From positions 930,001 through 994,000 of the forward strand of contig NZ_FNSV01000005.1 of assembly GCF_900105905.1 (NCBI RefSeq): 64,000 bases of DNA. Direction: 5' to 3'. Below the pieces are notes generated by a model that worked only from the letters and a program-made list of their open reading frames with translations, did not search any database and was not told the DNA's origin. Origin of the DNA: Rhodococcus koreensis. Its GTDB lineage: Bacteria > Actinomycetota > Actinomycetes > Mycobacteriales > Mycobacteriaceae. Position 1 is the stretch's first letter, and the number at the start of each line of letters is the position of its first letter. Shown here one piece after another: positions 17,721-26,713 of the stretch. Made by a program: the position numbers and the translations under genes.

Positions 17721-19912
17721 GGCAGGTCCCTGTTTGTGGTGGTTGTGGCCGCGTCTATATCGGCGATGACCCGGACTGCGCGGTCGTGGTCGGCTTGCAG
17801 GCGGGTGCGCTCGGTGGTGCGGGTTTTGCCGAGTTGGCCGAGGAAGATCTTGGTGCGTTCGGCGTGTTCGGCCCAGACGGAGCGATGGACATCGTGGTGG
17901 GTGGCCTGCGGGCAACGCGCCGAGTCACACATGCCGATCATCGGCCGCGTCGCGGTCGGGGTGCCGGCCAGTTTGAGGCAGAGGGCGCGGGACGGGTCGA
18001 CGAACCAGCAGTAGTTCGCCGGGCCCAGGTGCAGGACCTTGGCTCGTTTGGACAGCAGGTTGAGGATGTCGCGATCGTTGCGCTGCACCTTCGGTGCCGC
18101 AGCCGATTCCGCGTTCACGTCGGCGTCGACGGTGGCGAAGTACTCGGTGAGGTTTCGTGCGCCGGGGCCGGAGGGCAGGATGCCGTTGCGGTAGTTGTGG
18201 AACTCGGCCAGTATCAGCTGAAGGTTGCGGTCGGCTTCATGCTTGTTGACCTCGGCCAGTAACTCGGCTTGAGCGCCACCCGGCCGGGCCGCATAGCCTT
18301 CGGTTGTTGCGGTTGCGATATGCTTGAGCTGCAGTTTTGCTGCGAGAACCCCGCCGGGGCGATAGGCCAATTCCAGCGCGATCGTTCTTCTGAGCATCCG
18401 CAGTGAGACCGGTCCCTCGGGAATTGGGGCCAGGCCCAGGCGTTCTCCTGCCGAAGAGTTGACCCAGTTGCGGAACCAGATGTAACGGACCCGGAAGCTG
18501 AACCGGGACAACAGAAGAGCATCATCGCGTGGATCGTCGTGCAGTTGTTCGATGAGTTCGACAGCTCGGTGGACCGGTTCGATGACGACCCATTCGTCGT
18601 CGGTGCCGCCGAGCGGCTGGCCTTTGACGATCTTGCTGGCGATGCGGTAGCGCATGAGCCCGGGTATGGGTTCCTCGATCGGGCGGCGGCAGCCAACACG
18701 TAGTTCCATCAACTCGCTGCTGCGCATCCCTGATGATGCCGAGAGCACGATGATCGCGGCTGTTCGGACGATCCCGACCACGGCGACGGCCTGCGATCGG
18801 TGCAGCGGCAGGCTCCAGGGCCGTGTCGCGCCGTCGGCGGTCGGCGCCTGTTCGGCGTCGCGAGCGAATACCTTCTCGACCCCGACCGCGGCGACTGCGT
18901 TGGTGAGCGGTCCGCGCAGTCGCGGCAACCAACGGGAGTCGATATTGCGGCGTCCGGCCTGCCTGGCGAGAATCCCGGTGGCGACGGGCAGCAGTAGGTC
19001 GTCGGCTGACCATCCGGCGGCCAGCCGTTTGGTGATCTCATGGTCTTCGTGTCGGGGCAGCGGCGTCCCTGTCCTGGTGTAGTCGGCCAACACGGTCACG
19101 ATGTCGTCGACCGCAGAGGTGGTGGTTTGACGCCGCTGTCCGATCCTGACCGAATGGACGCGGTCGTGTTCGCGGACCTGCTGGTTCAATGCGACCGCGT
19201 GCGGGCCGAGGACCTGCATCAGGTGCAGCGCCGCCGCGAGCATCGGCTGCAGGATCTCGTCGGGAACGGCGGGCGTGGTGTTTCCGTCACGGCCGGAACG
19301 CATTTCGGCGACGGCGGAAGCCGATGCGCCGCCCCAGGGGCGAAGATCGGCGCGGACGCGGTCGGCGGTGAACAGGTCTCGGTGGTTGACCAGGTCGACG
19401 ATGATCTGCGCCGCAGCGCGTCGAACCGCGGGGCTCTGTTCACCGACAACATTGCCGTCCTCGTCGAGGATGTAGCGCCGGAATGCCAGGTAGGCCTCGC
19501 AGGTGTGGGTGTCGATTTCGGCCAGCGTGGTGACGTGTCGCCGGTCGAGCCAGCGGAACAGTCGCGTCAGCTCGCCCAGCCGTCCGATGCAGCTGCGCAG
19601 ATGCAGCGGTGTGCGGTATGCCCTGGGCAATTCGGCGACGGCGGGATGCCGCGGGGCGAGGGCGGCGATGATCAGCTCCTTGGCGACCATGCGCCATCGC
19701 GGGTCGCCGATCACGGCGAAGTCGAAGCGGCGGTTCGCCAACGGGATGTTGACTGCCAACCCGACGACCTCGGTGAAGTCCCATAAGTCGTCGTCGAACA
19801 GGGGGCGGCGAACGTCGTCGGGCAGTGTCAGACCCGCCTGCAGACAGACATCGGCGCCGGTGAAGACTGATGTCCGGTGTTCGCGGGCGCTGTTGGTGGC
19901 GAAGGTCGTCAT
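17717..19912 (-). CDS. Element B large tyrosine recombinase (TnpB-like)
   Basis: A 731-aa recombinase with an N-terminal SAM-like DNA-binding part and a C-terminal catalytic domain. Box I Arg is in SASSGMRSSELMELRVG. Box II is variant, SLRMLRRTIALELA, and the last box is LQLKHIATATTEGYAAR with the Tyr nucleophile. A late Cys-rich segment (CWFVDPSRALCLK, MCDSARCPQ) is typical of Tn554 TnpB relatives. ATG 19912 overlaps the middle recombinase stop by 4 nt. It cuts and joins DNA at the element ends together with its two partners. Confidence 0.85.
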   Translation of the reverse strand: MTTFATNSAREHRTSVFTGADVCLQAGLTLPDDVRRPLFDDDLWDFTEVVGLAVNIPLANRRFDFAVIGDPRWRMVAKELIIAALAPRHPAVAELPRAYRTPLHLRSCIGRLGELTRLFRWLDRRHVTTLAEIDTHTCEAYLAFRRYILDEDGNVVGEQSPAVRRAAAQIIVDLVNHRDLFTADRVRADLRPWGGASASAVAEMRSGRDGNTTPAVPDEILQPMLAAALHLMQVLGPHAVALNQQVREHDRVHSVRIGQRRQTTTSAVDDIVTVLADYTRTGTPLPRHEDHEITKRLAAGWSADDLLLPVATGILARQAGRRNIDSRWLPRLRGPLTNAVAAVGVEKVFARDAEQAPTADGATRPWSLPLHRSQAVAVVGIVRTAAIIVLSASSGMRSSELMELRVGCRRPIEEPIPGLMRYRIASKIVKGQPLGGTDDEWVVIEPVHRAVELIEQLHDDPRDDALLLSRFSFRVRYIWFRNWVNSSAGERLGLAPIPEGPVSLRMLRRTIALELAYRPGGVLAAKLQLKHIATATTEGYAARPGGAQAELLAEVNKHEADRNLQLILAEFHNYRNGILPSGPGARNLTEYFATVDADVNAESAAAPKVQRNDRDILNLLSKRAKVLHLGPANYCWFVDPSRALCLKLAGTPTATRPMIGMCDSARCPQATHHDVHRSVWAEHAERTKIFLGQLGKTRTTERTRLQADHDRAVRVIADIDAATTTTNRDLP

Positions 19913-21630
19913 GCGGTGCGTTCCTCTGGGCGAAGGGGGATTTCGTCGTCGGTGTCGGTGACCCGGGAAGCCGCGGCCGTGAGTTCGGCGGGGTCGAACC
20001 GGCCCAGGATCTGATCGATCCGAGTCGCGTAAGGCCCGAACACCGCCATGAACTGCGCGGCGGGCAGCTGCTGCCATTGGCGGGAGAAGAACGCCTTGAG
20101 CCGCAGCAGGTTCACCGCGTGCCGCGGCGCGAACACCGCCAGCGGGCAGAGCAGGCAGACCCACGGCCTGGCCGGACACGGCTTGCCGACCGGACCGTGC
20201 AGGCCGGCCAGCTGATCACCGCATGCTGCGGTGAACACATCGCGCGCGCCGCCGACCAAATCGGCGATCGCGTGGTCGTCGAGATTCATCGCCGCCATCA
20301 GTTGCGGGTAGCCGTCGGCCAGCGCGGCGGCGTCCTCCTCGGCGATCACGGTGGGCGGATGCGCGCGGCGCAACAGATCGTGCTGGGCATCCTCGATGAC
20401 CGCCTCGACCGCGTGCCGTTGGCCCGGGGTCGTCACCGACAGGTAGTGGTCGCCTTCGACAGCGGGCGTGTGATTGGGGTCGATCGTGGCGCGTGCGTTG
20501 CCTGTCCAGGTCTTCCTCTCGCGCATCGCATGGTGCGTGGTGCGGATGCGTGCTCGATGGATCTTCAACGGCCGACCGTCGGCCCCGAGCACGCCGTGGC
20601 GGTTCACCCATCGCTGGATGCTGACCCGATTGATCTCGCGGATCAGGACGGGTTTGCCCACGTAACTCAGGCCCAACCACAGCCGGTCGCGGTCGCTTGG
20701 TGCGACCAGGCTGCGCAGCAGCGACGAGTGCGTCAGCCACTGCTCGAGCAGACGCACCGCCGGACGCGGCAGGTTCAGGGTCTCCGCCGCGGTGCGGCGT
20801 TTGACGTAGGACAGCAGAACGGTCGAGTCCCCGGCCCATTCGATGTCGTCGACCCCCAGGTCGGCGATGCCGTCGGGAACGATGCCGGAGTAGACGCCGA
20901 ACAGCAGCCGGTAGGCGATGACGGCGTCCAGGTGCGGGAACACCGCCCTCAGGGCGTCATAGAACGCTGGTGGTCGCCGATTGTGGAACACGCTGTGCGT
21001 CACGCCGATCGTGTGGGCGAACACGGGAGTGCTGACCGGGCCGAGCCGTTCCAGCAGCCAGCAGAAGTTCTCCCATGTCCATCCGTGCTCGGCGGGATGA
21101 CGGCCCTGCCCGATCGCGGCCAGTGCGCGGCGGTGCGTCGCATACGACTCCTCGACGACCGTGCGGCATGCGGTGATCAGACCCTGCCATTCGACTTCGG
21201 GATAGGGCGGCAGTGGTCGACGGTTGGGCTGGATATTGAAGTGTCGGCCCGCCGCCAATTCCAGCACCCCGTCGCCGAGGCCGCCGCCGGATCGGGCATA
21301 TCCCTCCACCATGGCGCGGGTGTATGCCTCCAACCTTCTGGGGCCCGCCATCCAGAACTGCGCAAGCTGTCCGCGGCGCAGCCCACTCGCGCCGCCGGTG
21401 AAACCCTGCTCGGCGAGCGCGCGAACCATTGCTCTCAGTGCACCCGCGTAGGCATCGACCGTTCCGGCCGAGTTCGCGCTGCCGTGCGGATGAATCAGCT
21501 CCAGGAGCCCGACTGCCAGATCACGCGCCAACCGAGGGTTCGGCAACCCCGCCAGGTCGAACTCCGCCCGGCTGCCGTCGCTGAACACACAGCTCAAGCC
21601 AAGCGGTTCGTCGGTCACTCTCGTCGGCAT
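19909..21630 (-). CDS. Element B middle tyrosine recombinase-like protein, box I Arg not evident
   Basis: A 573-aa protein. The catalytic-domain outline can be followed: FGVYSGIVPDGIADLGVDDI stands where box I normally reads TGLRxxE, so the Arg appears replaced by Val. RARIRTTHHAMRER is box II, and EGDHYLSVTTPGQRH has a candidate Tyr. A Cys-rich tail (KPCPARPWVCLLCPLAVFAP) ends the fold. It may be catalytically inactive and act as a structural partner. Start is ATG 21630, overlapping the previous stop as TGATG; GTG 21633 is equally possible. Confidence 0.75.
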   Translation of the reverse strand: MPTRVTDEPLGLSCVFSDGSRAEFDLAGLPNPRLARDLAVGLLELIHPHGSANSAGTVDAYAGALRAMVRALAEQGFTGGASGLRRGQLAQFWMAGPRRLEAYTRAMVEGYARSGGGLGDGVLELAAGRHFNIQPNRRPLPPYPEVEWQGLITACRTVVEESYATHRRALAAIGQGRHPAEHGWTWENFCWLLERLGPVSTPVFAHTIGVTHSVFHNRRPPAFYDALRAVFPHLDAVIAYRLLFGVYSGIVPDGIADLGVDDIEWAGDSTVLLSYVKRRTAAETLNLPRPAVRLLEQWLTHSSLLRSLVAPSDRDRLWLGLSYVGKPVLIREINRVSIQRWVNRHGVLGADGRPLKIHRARIRTTHHAMRERKTWTGNARATIDPNHTPAVEGDHYLSVTTPGQRHAVEAVIEDAQHDLLRRAHPPTVIAEEDAAALADGYPQLMAAMNLDDHAIADLVGGARDVFTAACGDQLAGLHGPVGKPCPARPWVCLLCPLAVFAPRHAVNLLRLKAFFSRQWQQLPAAQFMAVFGPYATRIDQILGRFDPAELTAAASRVTDTDDEIPLRPEERTA

Positions 21631-23099
21631 CACAGATCCCCGTCGGTGTCATGGTCGAATTCGGCGTCGGCTTCCCACTGGGCTGCGGTAGCATCGATGA
21701 GTCCGGCTGCCGCGCCCTCGGTTTCGTAGGCCTGCCGGTAAATCCGTGTGGTATCAAGACGCTTCAGGTATTTCTCGGTGGTCAACACGGTCGAATGCCC
21801 GAGCAAATCTCGCAGCACCAGCAGCGGATCGGCCTTGGTCAGGTAAAAGATCAGCGCCGCGTCGGCATCGGTGTGGCGCACCAGCTTCGCTGCCTGCCGG
21901 TAGTAGCCGGTCACCAGATATTCCAAAGTCTGCATCGAGAAGCAGTGACGAAGCCGGTGCGGGTGAACGTGCGGGAACCGCGGCTCGAACCGGGCCCGGA
22001 TCCGGTCGGCGGTGCGCTCGAACACCGTCGCCCACGCCGTGAACGGTCCACCGTCGGCCTTGACCGCCAGCAGGCACGACCCGCCCTCCGGTGCCACGAG
22101 CCGCCGCCGCTCCGGCGGGGTCAATGACTCCCACGACCGGCGGATGCCGTTGATCCGGCCGCCGCGGGCGTCCGGTTCGCTCACGTGCATCGGCTCGCCC
22201 CACCGTCGTGGTGGCCGCCAGCTCGATTCGACGGTGACGGCTGCGCGATCGAGCTGCAGGTAGTCGTGCAGCCCGGCCAGGGCGTCGTAGGAGATCCAGG
22301 TGGTGCGGAACTTGCGGCCCTTGGTGATTCCCGCCGGCACCGGAAATGGGATCGGGATCGCCGTCCGCGCCGGCGGCAGTGCCGGGATCTCCCACGGCAG
22401 CAAATGCGTGAACTCGCCCAACCGCAACCCGGTCGCCAGCGCGAGATCACCGATCGCGGCGTTGCGGGTCATCTCCCGGCCCGCGAACCCGGTGTCGCGG
22501 TTGCCGTCCGGCGCCAGCCCCCGCAACCCTTTCCGGAACAGGTCGGTGAAGTCCGGCTCCAGATACTTGATGGTCACATGCGGTTTCGGGGTGCGGCGCA
22601 CCGCCAGATTCACCCGCACCTCCCGGCCGGTCCCGGCGAAGACCGCCCGCGCCGACCGGTAGGTGAACGGTTCGGCAGACGCGAACCCTTCCTCCATCGC
22701 CCACCGGTAGAACAGCGACAGGATGCTCATGTGCTGGCCCCATGTGGTCGCCGCGAACCGCGACCGCGCCGGCCCCGCTGCGCGGTGCTCCGCATAGCGA
22801 CTCAGCCCAGCTTTCAACCGTTCCCGGGTATCGAACAACCCCACGCCGTGTTCGGCGAGGAACTCCGCCCATTCCTTGACCGCCCGCGCGTAGTTCTCCC
22901 ACGAACTCGGCGCCGGAGCCCCGCTGGCCGGAAGCTCCCGCAGCCACCGGTTCACCACGGACGCCTGCCGCGGCGCGGCCGGGCCGTCCTCGAACAACAG
23001 ATCGTCATCGATGAGGAACGCCATCCCCTCCGGGATCACGGGACGATGCTCAAGGTCCCAGGACCGCCAGTCCAGCGACGAGAAGTAGCTCAAGATCAT
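21630..23099 (-). CDS. Element B first tyrosine recombinase (TnpA-like)
   Basis: A 489-aa site-specific recombinase with an intact active site: Arg in ATGLRLGEFTHLL, HPHRLRHCFSMQTLEYL box II, LLGHSTVLTTEKYLKR with the Tyr nucleophile. A 70-residue N-terminal segment precedes the SAM-like core-binding domain (PSSWENYARAVKEWAEFLAE). ATG 23099 was chosen; the frame extends 15 codons further. It is first in the four-gene operon, each gene overlapping the next. Confidence 0.88.
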   Translation of the reverse strand: MILSYFSSLDWRSWDLEHRPVIPEGMAFLIDDDLLFEDGPAAPRQASVVNRWLRELPASGAPAPSSWENYARAVKEWAEFLAEHGVGLFDTRERLKAGLSRYAEHRAAGPARSRFAATTWGQHMSILSLFYRWAMEEGFASAEPFTYRSARAVFAGTGREVRVNLAVRRTPKPHVTIKYLEPDFTDLFRKGLRGLAPDGNRDTGFAGREMTRNAAIGDLALATGLRLGEFTHLLPWEIPALPPARTAIPIPFPVPAGITKGRKFRTTWISYDALAGLHDYLQLDRAAVTVESSWRPPRRWGEPMHVSEPDARGGRINGIRRSWESLTPPERRRLVAPEGGSCLLAVKADGGPFTAWATVFERTADRIRARFEPRFPHVHPHRLRHCFSMQTLEYLVTGYYRQAAKLVRHTDADAALIFYLTKADPLLVLRDLLGHSTVLTTEKYLKRLDTTRIYRQAYETEGAAAGLIDATAAQWEADAEFDHDTDGDL

Positions 23100-23204
23100 G
23101 GGCGCTGACAGTAGAAACACCACACGGCTCGGCGCAACAACCAAACCCCCAGGTCGCCCTCACCTTCGGGTCTAATGCAACACGGGAACTAAGCAGAGAC
23201 AATA

Positions 23205-24670
23205 TGCCGCAGCTGATGCGGTGTCACCACCAACGGTGCGCCGCCGGCGCCGCGCAGCCCGGACTGCTCGACGGCGGCGAGCAGCCCATTGCGCAGCCGG
23301 GTCTGGCCGAGGCGGCGGCCGTGCGCGACGAACAGGAAATCGGTCAAAGCTCCGGTCCGCGGATGCGGCAGCGGCCGGCAGACGCCGCGCCCGCCGCTCC
23401 ACTCGTCCAACGCCGCGACCGTGGCCGCCGACAGCGGCACCATGCGCTCGGTCGCGAGTTTGCCCAGCGGCACCTTCAGCCAGGTCCCGGCCGGGCCGTA
23501 GTCGACGACGCTGCCGAGCTCGAGGTCGAGCAGTTCCCCGACCCGCAACCCCGCACCGCGGAGCACCGTCAACCCGATGCGAGCGAACGGATCCTCCAAC
23601 CCGGCAACAGCGTTCATCACCACGCCGTCGACGTCGGGTGCCAGTGCGCGGGGCAAGGGTTGGTCGAGTTTGGGGACGTCGGCGGCGAAGACCAGCCGGC
23701 GCGGCGGTGCCTGCTCCCAGCCCCATGCGGTGATGTCGTCGAGCAGGTTGCGCAGGCTCAGCACCGTCGATTGGATCACCGCCATCGAGATGGTGCGTCC
23801 GGCGCCGGCGGCGGCGCGTTGCCCGCGCCAGGTGCGGGTGCGGTTCCAGACGAGGAAGCCCTCGATGTGACTGCGGTCGAGACCGTCGAGGGAGGTGACC
23901 TCGGGGTGGTGTGTGGTGAGATAGTCTGCGAATGGCAGCAGGTCGTTGATCAGTGATTCGACGGACTTCGGGCGAAGCACCGCGGCCCGGACGGTGACAT
24001 AGCGCAATAGCGTCTCGCGGATCGCGTCGGCCATCGGAACGTCGGCGAACCGTTGGCCATAGCTGCGGGCCCAGACGCGGCGCCGTGGTGGTGTGTCGAC
24101 GATGCGGGCCTCGAACAGCACCTGCCGCAGACCCGCGATCCGATTGCGGTAGGCCCGGCGCGACGACGGTGGAATAGCTTGTGTTGCAGCCAATGCGGCA
24201 TCGAAATCGTCGACGGTGTCGTTGGTGATGCCGCTGACGGATCCGCCGTGCCAGGCGAGCAGCACCGCCAGGCACTCGCCGAGGACGGTCTCCACCCATG
24301 ACGGTGTCCAGCCCAAGGCCAGTCCGGCGGTCCGGGCCGCGGCGAACCCGTCCGGGTCGCGCGCCTCGATCGCACTGCCGAGTCCGGTGAGGTTCTTGAC
24401 GGCGGCGAACTCGAGGTCCAGTCGCAGCTCGTCTCGCCCGATGACGTGACACAGCAGCGGCCAAGCCCCGGCACTGCGGAGTTCGGTGAGCCGGTCCGAT
24501 GCAGGCCGGGCCATCCATTCCTGCAGATCCGGGTGCGCGGCCAGAAACGTGCTCGCGATGCGGGTGCGGCCGCGGACGGCCCTTCCGCCCAGCCCGAGGG
24601 TGGCGACGTGGTCGAGATAGCCGGCCAGCACCGTGTCCGGGGCCACCATGGTCGTCGATGCGGTGGTCAT
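23205..24670 (-). pseudogene. Element A second tyrosine recombinase, N-terminal part (split)
   Basis: This part starts at ATG 24670, overlapping the stop of the first recombinase gene (ATGA), and runs through the core-binding domain to box I (LRGAGLRVGELLDLELG) and the beginning of box II (TPHQLRH), then hits element B DNA and stops after four foreign residues (IVSA). It lacks the LGH and Tyr boxes, so the product is inactive. The C-terminal half is intact at 16636-17117. Confidence 0.88.
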
Positions 24671-25728
24671 CGCCGTTCCCCGGCGAGACTGGCCCGGGCG
24701 GCGCCGTATTCGGCGGCGAGCTGCTCGATCGACAGGTGCACGTACTCGGCGGTGGTCTCCGGGGACGCGTGCCCCATCAACTCCCGCAGTACCATCAGAT
24801 CGATTCCCGCGGAGGCGAGTTCGGTGCCGTAGGTGTGTCGCAGCCGGTGTGGACGCACCCGACCCGCGCCGGACAGCTCTCGGTGCCGCCGAAACAACGA
24901 CCGCAGCCCGGCCTCGGTCACCGGCGCCCCCAGCGTGGGGCCGCGCAGCACCACAAAACATTCCGGTGTCGCCAACCCCGGTGGCCGCTCGAGGCGCAGA
25001 TAGGCCGACAGTTCGGTGAAGAACACCGCATCGACCGGCACCACCCGCTCCTTCGAACCCTTGCCGAGCACCCGCAGCCGACGTCGACCGAAGTCGACCT
25101 CCGCCAGCCGCAGCGACCGCACCTCGGCGCTGCGCAGACCGCCGAGCAGCATCGCCCACACCATCGCCCGGTCCCGATGGGTGCGCAGCGACGAGACGAA
25201 CACGTCCACCGCGTCGGCGTCGAGGGACTCGGGCAGCAACCGCGGCTGGCGCACCAGCCGGCCTCCGGCCCGGGGCCGGCCGGGCCCGAGATGCCCGAGC
25301 AAACCCCGCCCCGACGGACGTAACCCCTGCCCGCGCCGGGGTGAGGGCACCGGATTGTCGGCGCGCACCCCGGTCATCACCAGGTACTCGAACAATGCCC
25401 GCACCGCCGCGACCCGCCGGTTGATCGTCGACGCCGCCGTCGTCCGCTGCCGGCCGTTCCTCGGTGCTGCACCGGGTCGGGGATCACGGCGCACGCCCTG
25501 CCAGTCGATCCACTCGAACACGGTCACCGGCGTCACCGCCGCCAATCCGACATCGCGGTCGATCAGGAACCGCGCCAGATTCAGCATATCGAACGCATAC
25601 GCCCGCACCGTCGCCACGCTGAACGCCCGCCCGGCCAGATGCTTGAGGAACGCGTTCGCCGCCGCGCAACCCTCCCACTCGCCGTCGACCACATAACCGT
25701 CGCCCGCCGTCTGCACCCGAACGGCCAT
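24667..25728 (-). CDS. Element A first tyrosine recombinase (TnpA-like), intact
   Basis: A 353-aa recombinase with the full catalytic set: Arg in LLGGLRSAEVRSLRL, RPHRLRHTYGTELASAGIDL, and LMGHASPETTAEYVHLS with the Tyr nucleophile. ATG 25728 is preceded by GAGAGGAG. With its split partner it formed the two-gene recombinase operon of element A. It could still act on the ends alone, but the partner is dead while element B is in place. Confidence 0.88.
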   Translation of the reverse strand: MAVRVQTAGDGYVVDGEWEGCAAANAFLKHLAGRAFSVATVRAYAFDMLNLARFLIDRDVGLAAVTPVTVFEWIDWQGVRRDPRPGAAPRNGRQRTTAASTINRRVAAVRALFEYLVMTGVRADNPVPSPRRGQGLRPSGRGLLGHLGPGRPRAGGRLVRQPRLLPESLDADAVDVFVSSLRTHRDRAMVWAMLLGGLRSAEVRSLRLAEVDFGRRRLRVLGKGSKERVVPVDAVFFTELSAYLRLERPPGLATPECFVVLRGPTLGAPVTEAGLRSLFRRHRELSGAGRVRPHRLRHTYGTELASAGIDLMVLRELMGHASPETTAEYVHLSIEQLAAEYGAARASLAGERR

Positions 25729-25820
25729 CGTCTGCTCCTCTCGTGAATCGAGCCGCCACCGTCAGCATGCGCCCCATCCGGGCGGCGGCCCCGGACCTCA
25801 CGCCGCGGACAGAATCGTGT

Positions 25821-25838
25821 CGCCCGAGAGCCGGTTAA
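25821..25838 (-). repeat. Element A right terminal inverted repeat
   Basis: Read on the minus strand as TTAACCGGCTCTCGGGCG. The first 16 positions match the left repeat (16590-16605) at 13 places; TTAACCGGC is identical. Confidence 0.6.
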
Positions 25839-25843
25839 CCGAT

Positions 25844-26520
25844 CGCGGATTGTTGCTCCAGATCTGTTTCCAGATCTGCATGGGAAATGCGGTGAACGCC
25901 AACAGGTCCGATCGCGCGGCATCGAGGTGGTCGGCAACCTTCGGCAGCTTCTCGGCAGTGCGTTGATGATCCGATCATGTTGAGCATGAACGGAATCGGC
26001 GTCGAGTTGGTCGTAGACCGAGTGCAGCAGTGTCTTCACCCTCCCCCCGCAAGCGGGCGGTACCCCCACGGCCACGACGCCTTCTCCGGTCACCGCCATG
26101 AGGTTCGTCGAGCATGCGTTCGGCACCTCTGCCACGAGGCACCGGGCAGGGTCGCGCCGATCGCCGCCACCTGCCCGGCGTGGGCGTCGGAGGTCACCAA
26201 CCCGACCCCGGACAGGCCGCGTGCCACGAGCGGGCGGAAGAACGCCAGCCAGCCGGCACCGTCCTCGGACGAGGTCACATCCACACCGAGTATCTCCCGG
26301 TAGCCCTCGGCGTTGACGCCGACCGCGACCAGGGTGTGCATGTTGACCACCCGCCCGTTCTCGTGAACCTCGAGGGCGGGGGCGTCGGCGGCAACGAACA
26401 TGTATGGGCCGGCGTCGAGCGGCCGGCTACGAAACGCCTCGACTTGTGCATCGAGGCGCTGGGGACATGCGGAGGCGCGACGGGCGACACCCGGGTGATC
26501 ACGTCGAACGTATACGAGCT
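25844..26520 (-). pseudogene. IS256-family transposase, N-terminal/middle fragment with frameshifts
   Basis: Minus-strand frames read DAQVEAFRSRPLDAGPYMFV, then VNAEGYREILGVDVTSSEDG, WLAFFRPLVARGLSGVGLVT with SDAHAG, then after a frameshift near 26095 KTLLHSVYDQLDADSVHAQH, and after another near 25955 AEKLPKVADHLDAARSDLLA up to QIWSNNPR. These are consecutive IS256 transposase blocks with the first two catalytic Asp residues (VAADA, VTSDA). The 5' end is missing before about 26520. The frame then continues at 16588 across element A. Confidence 0.85.
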
Positions 26521-26713
26521 CAAACGTCGGCATCATCTACAGCCCAGTCCCACACGCTCTATGTCACTCCTCGAGCGAATTCCGAGATCCCGACCCGCGC
26601 CGCGCCCCGTCTCCGCCGAAGAACTACGGGAGCCTCGGACCTTGTGAGGGAGGAAGGCCGCCGACACTGCTGCAAAGACGCTAACCGTGATCATCCCGCT
26701 ACTCTTTCCGGGT

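Larger units (their letters stand above)
17118..23208. mobile_element. Element B: three-recombinase transposon nested in element A
   Basis: A 6,091-bp element carrying four leftward overlapping genes: three tyrosine recombinases of 489, 573 and 731 aa and a 152-aa coiled-coil protein, with no passenger gene. The 4-bp core TGCC is present at both junctions (17114-17117 and 23205-23208). The ends read inward as TTGTGTCCGCAGAG (left) and TTGTCTCTGCTTAG (right, minus strand), matching at 10 of 14 positions. Organisation resembles Tn554 (TnpA, TnpB, TnpC) with one extra recombinase, or recombinase-in-trio elements. Precise excision would rebuild the interrupted gene. Confidence 0.8.
16589..25843. 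mobile_element. Element A: two-recombinase transposon inserted in an IS256 transposase gene
   Basis: A 9,255-bp insertion between NNPR and ERLNKE of the IS256 transposase. Its ends carry imperfect inverted repeats (16590-16605 and 25821-25838). Without nested element B it would be only 3,164 bp, holding two overlapping tyrosine recombinase genes (353 and 647 aa) and no cargo. The Tn554-type TnpC gene is absent: only 47 bp lie between the tnpB stop and the left end. The junction is given to within a few bases; joining 25844 to 16588 restores the transposase frame at this point. Confidence 0.75.

Noticed and set aside
16342-26520. Single composite transposon bounded by two IS256 copies
   Set aside because: The two IS256 parts are the N- and C-terminal halves of one gene, not two copies; the nested-insertion model explains both junctions.
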